Assembly: GCA_946535985.1 (NCBI GenBank)
Contig: CAMNDY010000007.1
Coordinates: 1 to 64,000, forward strand
Length of the DNA stretch: 64,000 nucleotides
From: an uncultured Treponema sp.
Lineage (GTDB): Bacteria > Spirochaetota > Spirochaetia > Treponematales > Treponemataceae
Reading direction: 5' to 3'
Shown: positions 7,883-17,179 of the stretch, piece by piece
Numbering within the stretch: the stretch's first letter is position 1
Layout of the letters: each line of letters opens with the position of its first letter
Program-made: the position numbers and the translations under genes
The notes under the pieces: model-generated
The model's database searches: none
What the model saw: the letters and a program-made list of their open reading frames with translations, nothing else
What the model was told of the DNA's origin: nothing

Positions 7883-9112
7883 TTATTTTACACAGGCCCT
7901 TATATTTTTTGCAAATTCAGCAAATTCAGTAGGATTTCGCTGATAAACTGCAAGATAAAGGTCTGGCAAAGCTCCACCAGGACAAGATGCAGCCCAGAAG
8001 CGTACATCATCAGACTGTCTGTCGTATGCCTGGGCTCTAGAATGAACTGGTGCAAGCTTTGTTAGATTAGACAAATCGGCCTGAGCATCTTCTGTAAAAA
8101 ATTCGGCAAGATATCGTTTACAGTTTGAATTATCTGTTAAAAGCATACAAGAAATTGCAGGAGCAATAATTCCGTATTCAATTGTAGACGAAACCGGCGG
8201 AACTACAAACGATTCATATTTACTGATTGTTTGATAAGGAATATTTCTGTGATCTTTAAGAAAAGTAAAAAAGACACCAATATGATTGTCGTCTGCAAAA
8301 TAAAGCAGATCATTTTTTTGTCCATTAAACCATGCCGGATGTGTAAGGCCTTCTTTTGGCCAGGATTTAAGCATATCAAGAACAGAACGCAAGGTTACAT
8401 TAGGAGCTCCAAGATCTTTATCCAGCAATTCTTCAAAGTCTGTTCCGTTTTTTAATTCAGTAATAAGATTTTTATAAGCTTTTACACCGCCCATTGCTTC
8501 TATGAGGCTTCCTACAAAAGCTGTAAGAACCCTGTCATCGGCACCTGCACAGAAAAAGGGACTGAAAACATGATTTTTTGCCTGATTAAGATAATTCAAA
8601 AATGTTGGAAGACTGGATGGCATATTTTCGATTGTTTTACTAATAACATCTTTGCTGTAGGCAAGTTCACAGTGATCCAAAAGAATAGGTACGCATTTTT
8701 TATTGCGAAGACTGCTTGGCATACTTTCAATAATTTTAGTAGGGATATCTTCGCTGGAAGCTTCCAGGGAGTCTGTAATCTCTCCTTTCCAGGTAAAAAG
8801 CATATCGTATTTATCTTTGATAGCTGCAAGATCAATTGCACCCTCAGAAAGCACATCCATTTTTAAGATGATTTTATCTTCTACAGGAATTTTTTCCTTC
8901 AAAATATCTACATATTCTTCAGAAAGCCCGTAAAAAGCAATGCGAACAGTTCTTTCGGCCTTCTTCTTTTTTATTGTCGAAACTGTAGCAGTTACAGAGC
9001 TAATAACAACAGCAAGAGCCACAACAATAATTGCAGCCAATTTAATAACTTTATTTGTCTTCTGCGATTTTTCAGATTTTTGATTCATTTTTTTAGAGTT
9101 CTTCTTAGCCAT
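7883..9112 (-). CDS. Membrane-anchored substrate-binding-like protein
   Basis: 409 residues. A Lys-rich cytoplasmic start of about 22 residues is followed by one membrane segment (IKLAAIIVVALAVVISSV) and a large extracytoplasmic domain starting near AERTVRIAFYG. The pattern of hinge-like segments (DMLFTWKGEI, SCMLLTDNSNC, YLAEFFTEDAQADL) resembles sugar-type ABC solute-binding proteins, but it lacks a lipobox and no transporter genes adjoin it. It may be a binding sensor or a diverged binding protein. It converges with the xylanase gene and diverges from the sodium-dependent transporter. Confidence 0.55.
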   Translation of the reverse strand: MAKKNSKKMNQKSEKSQKTNKVIKLAAIIVVALAVVISSVTATVSTIKKKKAERTVRIAFYGLSEEYVDILKEKIPVEDKIILKMDVLSEGAIDLAAIKDKYDMLFTWKGEITDSLEASSEDIPTKIIESMPSSLRNKKCVPILLDHCELAYSKDVISKTIENMPSSLPTFLNYLNQAKNHVFSPFFCAGADDRVLTAFVGSLIEAMGGVKAYKNLITELKNGTDFEELLDKDLGAPNVTLRSVLDMLKSWPKEGLTHPAWFNGQKNDLLYFADDNHIGVFFTFLKDHRNIPYQTISKYESFVVPPVSSTIEYGIIAPAISCMLLTDNSNCKRYLAEFFTEDAQADLSNLTKLAPVHSRAQAYDRQSDDVRFWAASCPGGALPDLYLAVYQRNPTEFAEFAKNIRACVK

Positions 9113-9150
9113 AAGTTTATTATCGGTTAAAATCCCCGTTTTGTGAATAT

Positions 9151-9179
9151 TTTACAACTTCCCATACCTATGATATAAT
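9151..9179 (+). promoter_or_regulatory. Sigma-70 type promoter of the transporter gene
   Basis: TTTACA (9151-9156), 17 bases, TATAAT (9174-9179). A strong match. AAGGAG lies 7 bases before ATG 9219. Confidence 0.7.
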
Positions 9180-9218
9180 AGAATCTTATAATGTCTAATT
9201 AAAAACAAGGAGATTTTT

Positions 9219-10619
9219 ATGGAAAACGAAATCAAACCTCGCAACTCGTTTACCGGTTCCATCGGATTCGTACTTGCGGCGGCAGGAAGTGCTGTTGGTC
9301 TTGGTAACATCTGGCGCTTCCCTTATCTTGCAGCAAAAGATGGCGGTGGATTATTCCTGGTAGTTTATCTTGTGCTTGCACTCACCTTTGGTTTTACCCT
9401 TTTGATTACAGAAATTTCAATTGGTCGTAAAACACAGGAAAGCCCTCTTACAGCTTACAAAGTTATAAATAAAAACTGGGGCTTCCTTGGTGTATTCTCG
9501 TTTGTTGTTCCTTTCATTATCTACCCTTACTATTGTGTAATCGGTGGATGGGTAATCAAGTATATGGCTACATATCTTGCATTCCAGGGACAGGCTGCAG
9601 TTCAGGACGGCTTCTTTACAGGATTCATCACAGCCCAGTGGCAGCCAATTTTCTTTACAGTTTTGTTTGCCCTCATGTGCTTTGTTATTGTTTATAAAGG
9701 TGTTGAACAGGGAATTGAAAAATATTCTAAAGTTCTCATGCCTATCCTTGTAATCATCGTTCTTTTCATCTCTATTTATGCTTTGTTCATTAAATACACA
9801 GATCCAGAAACTGGAATTACAAGAACAGGTCTTCAGGGAGCTGCAATTTACTTTATTCCAGACTTCAAGGGCCTTACAATTAAAAAGTTCCTCACAGTTT
9901 GTCTCGATGCAATGGGTCAGCTTTTCTACTCACTTTCTATTGCCATGGGTATTATGGTTGCCTACGGTTCTTACATGAAAAAAGATGTAAACCTCGGAAA
10001 ATCAGTAAACCAGATTGAGATTTTCGATACAGGAATTGCTATGCTTGCCGGACTTATGATTATTCCTGCAGTATTTGCTTTCTCTGGCCGCGAAGGAATG
10101 TCTGCAGGTCCAGGACTCATGTTCGTAACTTTGCCAAAGGTTTTTGCAAGCCTTGGAAAATTCGGCGAGTTCCTTGGATTGATTTTCTTTGTAATGGTAT
10201 TGTTCGCAGCTCTTACATCTGCAGTTTCTCTTCTTGAAGCAATTACCTCAAGTATGATGGATAAGTTCAAGTGGGAACGCAAAAAGGCAACTCTTGTTAT
10301 GGCAGGTGCTGCAGGACTTGTTTCTCTGATTGTTTGTCTTGGTTACAACGTTCTTTACTTTGAATTGTTGTTCCCTACAGGTTCAACTGGTCAGATTCTT
10401 GATATTCTTGACTATGCTAGTAACAACGTACTCATGCCAATCGTTGGTATTCTTACATGTATTCTTATTGGTTGGGTTGCTAAACCAAAGACAGTTATTG
10501 AGGAAGTTACTCTCAACGGAGAAAAATTTGGACGTAAAACACTTTACGTTATCATGCTTAAATATGTAGCCCCAATTCTCTTGTTTGTAATTCTTCTTAC
10601 TGGTATTGGAGTTATCTAA
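9219..10619 (+). CDS. Sodium-dependent transporter, NSS/SNF family
   Basis: 466 residues with about 11-12 membrane helices. The N-terminus SAVGLGNIWRFPYLAAKDGG is the signature of the neurotransmitter:sodium symporter family (LeuT, TnaT), whose unwound first helix binds substrate and Na+. Bacterial members carry amino acids such as tryptophan, tyrosine or leucine; the substrate here cannot be told. The short length matches bacterial 11-helix forms. Its last 8 bases overlap the end of metF on the opposite strand. Confidence 0.92.
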   Translation: MENEIKPRNSFTGSIGFVLAAAGSAVGLGNIWRFPYLAAKDGGGLFLVVYLVLALTFGFTLLITEISIGRKTQESPLTAYKVINKNWGFLGVFSFVVPFIIYPYYCVIGGWVIKYMATYLAFQGQAAVQDGFFTGFITAQWQPIFFTVLFALMCFVIVYKGVEQGIEKYSKVLMPILVIIVLFISIYALFIKYTDPETGITRTGLQGAAIYFIPDFKGLTIKKFLTVCLDAMGQLFYSLSIAMGIMVAYGSYMKKDVNLGKSVNQIEIFDTGIAMLAGLMIIPAVFAFSGREGMSAGPGLMFVTLPKVFASLGKFGEFLGLIFFVMVLFAALTSAVSLLEAITSSMMDKFKWERKKATLVMAGAAGLVSLIVCLGYNVLYFELLFPTGSTGQILDILDYASNNVLMPIVGILTCILIGWVAKPKTVIEEVTLNGEKFGRKTLYVIMLKYVAPILLFVILLTGIGVI

Positions 10620-11505
10620 TAGGACTTACATTAAACAAACTTCTGGTGGCTTCGTAAATTCTGCGGGCTACCAGAGGATTATTCATGGTGTAAAGGTGAA
10701 TTCCCTGAACACCATGGGTAATCAAATCTACAATCTGATCAATTGCATAGGCAATTCCTGCGTCGCGGATTGCTTCCGGGCAGTCGGCATATCTTTCCAT
10801 CATATCTGTAAATTTTTTAGGTAGTCTGGCGTTTGTCATGCTTACCATGCGCTCAACCGATTTTTTGTTTGTAACAGGCATAATACCGGCTTCTACAGGA
10901 ACATTAATTCCTTTTATCTGGCAGCGCTCCAAAAAGCGGTAGAACTGATTGTTGTCAAAAAAGAGCTGAGAAAGAAGGTGGGTAGCTCCGGCATCAACTT
11001 TTTTCTTTAAAAAATCTATGTCGTCATAAACCGATTTTGATTCCGGATGAAGTTCCGGATAGCAGGCAGCTAAAATATTAAACTTTTTGCTGCCTTTTTG
11101 AGCTTCATATTCTTTTATAAAAGAAATCAACTCGTTTGCATATTTAAAGTCGTTGCAAGGTTCTTTGCCTTCAACTCTGTCTCCGCGAAGAGCAAGAATA
11201 TTTTCTATTCCTGCTGCTTCAAACTGGTCCAGAACTTGAGTGGCATCTTCTTTTGTCATGTTTATACATGGCATATGAATAACAGGTTCAACCTTGCAAA
11301 CATCTTTAATTCTTCTGGCAATTGCAATTGAGTTTCCGCTGTTAGAACTTCCTCCTGCACCAAATGTTACCGAAATAAAATCGGGATTAAGACCTTTAAG
11401 CTCATCAAGTGTAGAAAAAATTGTGTCTATGGGCATATCCTTTTTTGGAGGAAAAACTTCAAAAGAGAATATTGTTTTTTTAGAAAGCTCTAACTCGTTC
11501 AACAT
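10612..11505 (-). CDS. metF: Methylenetetrahydrofolate reductase
   Basis: 297 residues, the usual bacterial length. It reduces 5,10-methylene-THF to 5-methyl-THF for methionine synthesis, using FAD. The motifs FSFEVFPPK (substrate Glu), SVTFGAGGSS, HMPCINM, LALRGDR, AACYPELHPES, LLSQLFFDN and EAGIMPV run in the family order. It begins 17 bases after the immunophilin gene on the same strand, so the two are probably co-transcribed. Only a weak ribosome binding site (GGCGAG) is visible. Confidence 0.93.
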   Translation of the reverse strand: MLNELELSKKTIFSFEVFPPKKDMPIDTIFSTLDELKGLNPDFISVTFGAGGSSNSGNSIAIARRIKDVCKVEPVIHMPCINMTKEDATQVLDQFEAAGIENILALRGDRVEGKEPCNDFKYANELISFIKEYEAQKGSKKFNILAACYPELHPESKSVYDDIDFLKKKVDAGATHLLSQLFFDNNQFYRFLERCQIKGINVPVEAGIMPVTNKKSVERMVSMTNARLPKKFTDMMERYADCPEAIRDAGIAYAIDQIVDLITHGVQGIHLYTMNNPLVARRIYEATRSLFNVSPIR

Positions 11506-11522
11506 TTTTTGTCTCGCCTAAA

Positions 11523-12686
11523 TTAAAAATCCAAAACTTTAATATCAAAGCAAATGTAAGCGTTACCAGGAATTACTCCAGGATATCCTCTTTCGCCATA
11601 AGCAAGTGCCGGAGGAATTACAGTCTTACGAACTTCGCCTTTCTGCATATCCTGAACCATAAAGTCAAAGCCAGGAATCATCTGCTGTGCACCAGTTGTA
11701 AAGCTTAAAGGATCGTGTCCCTGTGGGTGGAATTCTCTGGAAGCATCGAACACAGCTCCGTCTACAAGATATCCCATATATCCAACAGTAACGTTTTTAC
11801 CCTTACCTACTTTTTCGCCTGCACCTTTTTCTGCAATCTTAAAGTAAACACCTTCTTTTGATTTTTCAAAACCCTTTGTAATTTCTTTAAGCATTTCTTC
11901 TGCACGTTTTGCTTCGCGGGCAGCCTGTTCCTCTGCAAACTTAGCAGCTTTCTTTTCACCTTCTGCTTTGAGCTTGTTAAAGCTTTCCTGAGTTACTGTG
12001 AACTTTTCTGCTTCGGCACCCTGGCGAATAATCTGCAAGGCCTGAATATGATCTCCCTGTTCTACTGCATCTACAATATCCTGTCCTGTTATTACCTGAC
12101 CAAAAATTGTGTGTTTATAGTTGAGCCAGTCTGTTGGAACGTGTGTAATAAAGAACTGACTTCCGTTTGTATTTGCACCGCTGTTTGCCATAGCAAGCTT
12201 ACCAGGCTTATCAAAAATAAATCCGTCTACAAACTCATCTGCAAACTTATATCCAGGGCCACCAGTACCGTTTCCCTGTGGGTCTCCACCCTGAATCATA
12301 AAATCAGAAATTACACGATGGAACAAAAGTCCGTCATAGAAAGGCTCGCCTTTTGCAGCATCCAAAGTTCCTTCTGCCAAACCTACAAAATTGGCTACTG
12401 TCATTGGTGTTTCTTTAAAGAACAACTCTAAAACTATCTGTCCTTTTTCTGTTTGAAGAACTGCAAACAATCCTTCTTTGCCTTTTAACGCTTCTAAAGT
12501 TTCTGCGCTCATTTTTATCTCCTGTTTTTTCTTAGTTGATTTTTTTTCTTCCTTTGGTTTTGCTTCCGAAATTACACTTTCCTGCTTTTTTTCGGGAGTT
12601 GTAGTTGTTTTTCCTTTTTTTGTGCTGCAGCAGGAAAGACAAGTTAATGCCATTAATGCCACCACAATTGATGTTAGCTTTTTCAA
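11523..12686 (-). CDS. Cyclophilin-FKBP fusion peptidyl-prolyl isomerase, lipoprotein
   Basis: 387 residues with two unrelated prolyl isomerase domains in one chain. A signal with lipobox LTCLSCCS and a Lys-rich linker precede a cyclophilin domain (about 70-225: FHRVISDFMIQGGDPQGNG, NGSQFFIT). A charged helical linker follows (AKFAEEQAAREAKRAEEM), then an FKBP domain (about 285-387: VTVGYMGYLVDGAVFDAS, VIPPALAYGERGYPG). Dual immunophilins of this kind have been described in Treponema. It probably folds exported proteins. The start is a TTG with AGGAGG 8 bases upstream. Confidence 0.9.
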   Translation of the reverse strand: MKKLTSIVVALMALTCLSCCSTKKGKTTTTPEKKQESVISEAKPKEEKKSTKKKQEIKMSAETLEALKGKEGLFAVLQTEKGQIVLELFFKETPMTVANFVGLAEGTLDAAKGEPFYDGLLFHRVISDFMIQGGDPQGNGTGGPGYKFADEFVDGFIFDKPGKLAMANSGANTNGSQFFITHVPTDWLNYKHTIFGQVITGQDIVDAVEQGDHIQALQIIRQGAEAEKFTVTQESFNKLKAEGEKKAAKFAEEQAAREAKRAEEMLKEITKGFEKSKEGVYFKIAEKGAGEKVGKGKNVTVGYMGYLVDGAVFDASREFHPQGHDPLSFTTGAQQMIPGFDFMVQDMQKGEVRKTVIPPALAYGERGYPGVIPGNAYICFDIKVLDF

Positions 12687-12702
12687 AATATCCTCCTAAT
12701 GA

Positions 12703-12727
12703 ACCCTTCGACAAGCTCAGGGACCAC
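12703..12727. repeat. Family B repeat
   Basis: CCCTTCGACAAGCTCAGGGA plus ACCACG, between the immunophilin start and the stop of the upstream gene. Confidence 0.8.
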
Positions 12728-12731
12728 GTTT

Positions 12732-13505
12732 TTACATTTTGCTTGCAAACCAACCGCTTATGGCATCCATACGGGCTGTCATGGATTCTGTAATCTTTCC
12801 GCGGACTCCGGGCATTTTCTTGCTGTCCAGGTCGGCACAAAGGTATACTACCATTCCGTCCCCGCATTCCTGAATAAGAAGATTAATTACAAGATCATGC
12901 GGCATTATTGCTCTAATAGGTCCAAGACCAAGATCATCTGTATTTGAAAATACTGTAAGTAATTCCCTTTCAGTCTGGCTGTATGTAAGCTTGTATCTTG
13001 TTTCGCCAAAGCTTGCATCATCCATAAGGCAGTAATATGTTTTACCGTCGCAATTCCCGGCATTCTTGTCGTCAATTGCAACAGTTGATTTTTCATTATC
13101 TATCATAAAGGCTTTTTTATAAAGAGGGATAACCTTTCGTCGCGTATTTGAATAATAATTGATTTCTGTCATTTTAGAAATTGAACGGGCAATTTCTGAA
13201 GATTTTTGAATACTTGTTGTTTTTGGTAAATAATAAAGGGCTTCGTATGTGTAGTAAAAATGTTTCGGCTTTTTTTCAATAAGATTTGATTTTATATTAT
13301 TTGCATACTGGGTTTGAGGCATGAGCTTAAGATTTCCTTTGCCATCCTCGTGTGTAACTACTATTTTTCCGTCTTTGATTAATTGTGAATAGTATTTGTC
13401 TCCAACAGTATCTTTGACACTGCTGGAGATTTTATTTTGACTATAAACGTTCGAACAAACTCCGAGTAATAAGGTTGTTGTAAATAAAAAAATGGATCTT
13501 TTCAA
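12732..13505 (-). CDS. Exported protein of unknown function, possibly DUF6675-like
   Basis: 257 residues. A clear Sec signal (KRSIFLFTTTLLLGVCSNVYS) suggests a periplasmic protein. No catalytic motif is recognised. Mixed alpha/beta sequence with conserved-looking segments HFYYTYEALYYLPK, YSNTRRKVIPLYKKA and GPIRAIMPHDLVINLLIQE. I recall similar spirochaete-restricted proteins filed as DUF6675, but cannot confirm this. The start is TTG, with GAGGAG upstream. It lies between jag and the immunophilin gene on the same strand, where many bacteria carry mnmE/mnmG/rsmG. Confidence 0.55.
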   Translation of the reverse strand: MKRSIFLFTTTLLLGVCSNVYSQNKISSSVKDTVGDKYYSQLIKDGKIVVTHEDGKGNLKLMPQTQYANNIKSNLIEKKPKHFYYTYEALYYLPKTTSIQKSSEIARSISKMTEINYYSNTRRKVIPLYKKAFMIDNEKSTVAIDDKNAGNCDGKTYYCLMDDASFGETRYKLTYSQTERELLTVFSNTDDLGLGPIRAIMPHDLVINLLIQECGDGMVVYLCADLDSKKMPGVRGKITESMTARMDAISGWFASKM

Positions 13506-13535
13506 ATCAACTCCTCGAAGAGTTTGTATATTTAC

Positions 13536-14240
13536 TTAGCGAATTCCCTTATACAATACTCTTACCTGCTTATATAAACCATCGCCTTCGCTTTTGGTTT
13601 CAACATCAGGAATGTCGTTGAGTGTTGTATGAATAAGGCGGCGTTCAAAAGGATTCATTGGTTCAAGCAAAATTGAGTTGCGGCGTGAACGAACCTTATC
13701 GGCAGTTGTGTATGCAAGACGAACAAGAGATTCTTCGCGGCGGATACGATAGTTTTCTGTATCCAAAATTACGCGAACATCTTCGTGTCCAAGGCGGCCT
13801 GCATAAATATTTGCAAGAAGCTGAAGAGCATCAAGGTTCTTTCCCTTGCGTCCAATCAAAATTGAAGAGCTTGAAGAATCCATCTTAATTCCGATTTTTT
13901 TATCTTCGCGGTAAGAAACCTGAACTTTAACATCATAGCCCATTTTTTCAACAATCTTAGAAATAAAGTCTATGAGCTTTTCTTCAAACTCACCCTGTGG
14001 AAGAGGATCTGCAACAAGGCGTGAATGTTTTTCTTCAACGTCAGCATCATCAAACATTGCGTGTGATGGCTTTACATCTTCAAGAGTATGAACTCTGATT
14101 TTTACATATCCTTTTTTGAAAAGAGAGTTTTTCTGTGTTTCAAGAATCTCTACATCAAACTGGTCTCTTTCGAGTCCAAGTTCGCTGGCTGCCAATTCAA
14201 TAGCTTCTCTCTCTGTTTTTCCTTCATATTCGTAAGTCAT
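13536..14240 (-). CDS. jag: Jag (SpoIIIJ-associated), KH-R3H RNA-binding protein
   Basis: 234 residues. Jag_N domain (YEYEGKTEREAIELAASELG), then a KH domain with the loop LIGRKGKNLDALQ near residue 135, then an R3H domain ending in RRLIHTTLNDIPDV. It binds RNA and, in Firmicutes, acts with KhpA and YidC in envelope control. It lies downstream of yidC with a gap of about 50 bases, the standard arrangement. GAGGT precedes ATG 14240. Confidence 0.93.
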   Translation of the reverse strand: MTYEYEGKTEREAIELAASELGLERDQFDVEILETQKNSLFKKGYVKIRVHTLEDVKPSHAMFDDADVEEKHSRLVADPLPQGEFEEKLIDFISKIVEKMGYDVKVQVSYREDKKIGIKMDSSSSSILIGRKGKNLDALQLLANIYAGRLGHEDVRVILDTENYRIRREESLVRLAYTTADKVRSRRNSILLEPMNPFERRLIHTTLNDIPDVETKSEGDGLYKQVRVLYKGIR

Positions 14241-14263
14241 TTTAATACCTCGTATATTTTTGT

Positions 14264-14286
14264 GTGGTTTCGACTAGCTCAACCAC
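14264..14286. repeat. Family B repeat (GTGGTT variant)
   Basis: GTGGTTTCGACTAGCTCAACCAC, a compensated stem variant of family B, between yidC and jag. As RNA it forms a hairpin followed by ACAAAAA, so it may attenuate transcription from yidC into jag. Confidence 0.6.
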
Positions 14287-14289
14287 CGC

Positions 14290-16161
14290 TTATTTTTTAT
14301 TCTTCTTAGCTTTTGGTGGCAATGTCTTCTGAACAACTTCCGGTTTTTTTACACCGGCATCTGCTCTTTTTTTAGCCATTATTTTATTAATCAAAATCTG
14401 CTGACCAACCTGCAGGATATTACTTGTAAGCCAGTAGAGCAAAAGTCCGGATGGAGCGCTATAGAAAATAAAGAAGAACATGAATGGCATACCATATGTC
14501 ATGAACTTCATTGTTTTTTCTGTCTGGCCATTACCTGTTGTTGGATTTGTTTTTTGAGTAATAATTCCCGAAAGAATCTGAGTTGCTACATAAATAATTG
14601 GCAAAAGTCTAAGAGTGTTTCCTAACAAAGGAATATTAAACTTAAAGGTATATACACTGTCGCCTTCTGTCAAATCTGGAATCCAGCCCGGAATAAATGA
14701 AGCACCGCGGAATTCAAAGTAGTTATTGAAAAGGTTATACATTGCAATAATTACAAGGAACTGGAAGATCATTGGCAAACATCCCGAAGCCGGATTATAA
14801 CCTGCTTCCTGATAAAGCTTGCCTGTTTCCTGCTGGAGTTTCTGAGGGTCTCCTTCATATTTTTTCTGAATAGCCTGAAGCTTTGGCTGCAGCTGCTGCA
14901 TCTTTATAGAGCTTGTAGACTGTTTCATAGAAAGAGGGAACATCAATATTCTAAGAATGATTGTAAGAACAATAATACAAATACCCCAGTTTGAAATAAC
15001 CTTATGAAGAGTTTCAAGACACCACTTTAAGATTGCTTCAAGCCAGCTGAAAAATCCACTGGACTGGAGGGCTTCTGTAATTTTGTATCCGCCAAAGTTC
15101 CATGCGTTTTTGTCCGGAGAATTGTAAACTCTAAGGCTCTTTTCTTCGCGGGGACCAAAGTACATGTAGTAGCTGTCCTGAATGTCTGTGCCTGTATAGC
15201 TGCGGCGTTCAAACAAAGCCTGAGCATTTGCATAGTCACCAGTTTCAACTTTTGCAGAATAAGTTGGTCTTCCCCAGATAGAAGAATCGGTTGGAATTAC
15301 AAGTTCAGTAAAATACTTACCTGCAATACCGCCCCAAAGAATTTCTTTTTCGTATTTTTTCTGTACGTTATTTGAAAGAATTGTCTTTTTAACTTTTTTG
15401 CCGTTGTAAGCAAGGAACTGTCTGTTTTCATAACGATTCTGTTTTTGATTAAAGCGTGGACCAATTGCCGGAGAAGTTCTTAAAGTATAAGCTGTTCCAT
15501 TAAAGTCCAGACCCGAAGCATCTTTTCCATGAATCATTATATCAAGCTTGAACATATATTCGTTTGGCTTGAAAGAATATTTTTTTCCGATTGCATAAGA
15601 ATGAAGCTTGCCGTTTGAATCTTTTATAGAAACATTCTTCTTAAAAAGAATTGTATAGGCATCCGGTTTTTCATAAGAAAAGATTTCGTTGATGATTTGA
15701 TTTTCGGCGCCACCAATTGCAAGAGCACAGGTTCTGTTTGACTGTGTAACGCTGTCAGAAAGCTGAACAAAATCACCAGTTTCTTTGTCGGAATGTCCAA
15801 TTAATTTATAGCTTATAATATCTCCGCCCTTTGTTGTAAAAATAACTTCTGCAAGGCCGGTATTAATTGTTATTTTTTCTTCTACAGCAGGAGCCTGACT
15901 TTCTGCAGCTTCTGCTTCGTTTTCTGTTTCTTCTTCTGCCTGAGAAAGAAGAGCACTAGTTTCTTCATCAAACAAAGTGTCTGTTAACACTTCTGCCTGA
16001 TTATTCTGACCATTAGCTGCTGTATCTTCAGCAACAACTTCTACAGAGGTCTGTCCTGCAGCATCTGCTTTGTTAACACCAAAAAGCTTTGGAATTAAAA
16101 AGTAAGATCCTACAATTACGAGTGTAGAAAGAACAATGGCCCATATGGTATTCTTGTCCAT
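14290..16161 (-). CDS. yidC: Membrane protein insertase YidC
   Basis: 623 residues. An N-terminal membrane anchor (IWAIVLSTLVIVGSYFLI) precedes a large periplasmic beta-sandwich domain, as in Gram-negative YidC. The conserved insertase core starts near residue 385: NWGICIIVLTIILRILMFPL, KMQQLQPKLQAIQKKYEGDP, GCLPMIFQFLVIIAMYNLF, PSGLLLYWLTSNILQ. It inserts inner membrane proteins alone or with SecYEG. An acidic, low-complexity stretch (about residues 65-95) links the anchor to the periplasmic domain. AGGAG lies before ATG 16161. Part of the rpmH-rnpA-yidD-yidC-jag run. Confidence 0.97.
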   Translation of the reverse strand: MDKNTIWAIVLSTLVIVGSYFLIPKLFGVNKADAAGQTSVEVVAEDTAANGQNNQAEVLTDTLFDEETSALLSQAEEETENEAEAAESQAPAVEEKITINTGLAEVIFTTKGGDIISYKLIGHSDKETGDFVQLSDSVTQSNRTCALAIGGAENQIINEIFSYEKPDAYTILFKKNVSIKDSNGKLHSYAIGKKYSFKPNEYMFKLDIMIHGKDASGLDFNGTAYTLRTSPAIGPRFNQKQNRYENRQFLAYNGKKVKKTILSNNVQKKYEKEILWGGIAGKYFTELVIPTDSSIWGRPTYSAKVETGDYANAQALFERRSYTGTDIQDSYYMYFGPREEKSLRVYNSPDKNAWNFGGYKITEALQSSGFFSWLEAILKWCLETLHKVISNWGICIIVLTIILRILMFPLSMKQSTSSIKMQQLQPKLQAIQKKYEGDPQKLQQETGKLYQEAGYNPASGCLPMIFQFLVIIAMYNLFNNYFEFRGASFIPGWIPDLTEGDSVYTFKFNIPLLGNTLRLLPIIYVATQILSGIITQKTNPTTGNGQTEKTMKFMTYGMPFMFFFIFYSAPSGLLLYWLTSNILQVGQQILINKIMAKKRADAGVKKPEVVQKTLPPKAKKNKK

Positions 16162-16221
16162 GTTTTTCTCCTAAATAAGGTAAAGCTAAAAAATGCTGGG
16201 CGCATTTTTCTTAACGCTTTG

Positions 16222-16485
16222 CTATTCATCAACGGCAGCACAGCTGCCTTTCTCAGGTACCGGGTCGTAGCCGCCTTCGTGAAATGGATTACATCTCAAA
16301 ATTCGTCTGATTGCCATAATAAGACCTTTTCCCGGTCCGTATTTTTGGATTGCTTCCAATGCGTATGCAGAGCAAGTAGGTGTATACCTGCATACCGGCG
16401 GAAACAAAGGAGAAATACATTTTTGATAAAAGCGAATTAGTAAACAGAAAAACTTAGTTAAAAAATTTTTTAACCACTTAAACAT
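16222..16485 (-). CDS. yidD: Membrane protein insertion efficiency factor YidD
   Basis: 87 residues. Conserved YidD motifs are [33 protein letters not shown] and [16 protein letters not shown]. It is a small membrane-associated protein that helps YidC-dependent insertion. The ATG at 16485 is chosen because it overlaps the rnpA stop (TAATG), the usual coupled arrangement. An upstream in-frame start at 16515 would lie within rnpA. Confidence 0.93.
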   Translation of the reverse strand: MFKWLKNFLTKFFCLLIRFYQKCISPLFPPVCRYTPTCSAYALEAIQKYGPGKGLIMAIRRILRCNPFHEGGYDPVPEKGSCAAVDE

Positions 16486-16835
16486 TATTCTTTTAATAAT
16501 CCTGCCTTTTGGCACAAACTTCGAAATTGTTCACATCGCGAGCTGAACGAATCATTTCCTGGATATACTAGAAACAACATATCATATCCGGTGTTCAGAT
16601 GTGATTTTATTAAACGATAGACTTCCCGGCTGTATCTTTTTGATAAGTTCCTTTCGACCGCGTTACCGTAGCCACGAATCAAAGGAAAACCAACTCTGTT
16701 CATTTCCAGGTTATTCTCAAGGTAAAACAACTTGGCACCCGGAATACTTATCTTTTTTCCTTTATTGTACAGCTTTTTAAAATCGGCGGGATTTTTTATA
16801 CGTTCGTCCCGTCTAAAAAATCCCGTTTTTATCAA
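16485..16835 (-). CDS. rnpA: Ribonuclease P protein component
   Basis: 116 residues, the normal size. It is the protein cofactor of RNase P in tRNA 5' maturation. [21 protein letters not shown] opens the protein and the RNR region reads [15 protein letters not shown], slightly diverged from the usual NRIKRLLRE form. The start is TTG at 16835 with GGAAGGA upstream. Lies between rpmH and yidD as in most bacteria. Confidence 0.92.
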   Translation of the reverse strand: MIKTGFFRRDERIKNPADFKKLYNKGKKISIPGAKLFYLENNLEMNRVGFPLIRGYGNAVERNLSKRYSREVYRLIKSHLNTGYDMLFLVYPGNDSFSSRCEQFRSLCQKAGLLKE

Positions 16836-16855
16836 GACTGTGTCCTTCCCTTAAA

Positions 16856-17011
16856 TTAGTATTTCTTGTGTTCGTCAGAAACAGTGAGCTTTCTGCGGCC
16901 CTTTGCTCTTCTTCTAGCAAGAACTTTACGTCCACCCTTAGTAGCCATGCGGGCTCTGAATCCAAATTTTCTATTGCGTTTTACTTTGCTTGGTTGATAT
17001 GTTCTTTTCAT
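16856..17011 (-). CDS. rpmH: 50S ribosomal protein L34
   Basis: 51 residues, starting MKRTYQPSK and continuing with [25 protein letters not shown] and a slightly extended C-terminus ([11 protein letters not shown]). Typical L34, highly basic. AGGAG lies 8 bases before ATG 17011. First gene of the rpmH-rnpA-yidD-yidC-jag unit. A 20-base gap separates it from rnpA. Confidence 0.97.
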   Translation of the reverse strand: MKRTYQPSKVKRNRKFGFRARMATKGGRKVLARRRAKGRRKLTVSDEHKKY

Positions 17012-17145
17012 AGAACGCTCCTTTTATATATTAAAAAAATTGTTTTCTTGTTAAAAATCCTTCTGAAACTTGTTCAGAAAAATAGTACTCTAATATATCA
17101 TTATTTTTTGAAGTTGGTCAACATGTCACCAGGAAGGATTCATGC

Positions 17146-17168
17146 GCTCCCTGAGCTTGTCGAAGGGT
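17146..17168. repeat. Family B repeat
   Basis: CTCCCTGAGCTTGTCGAAGGG in the gap between the dciA stop and the rpmH promoter region. Confidence 0.75.
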
Positions 17169-17179
17169 GACCCATTTAT

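Noticed and set aside
12532-12867. 111-codon minus-strand frame over the immunophilin start
   Set aside because: It overlaps two real genes and includes a family B repeat (translated as LSLSKG). A shadow frame.
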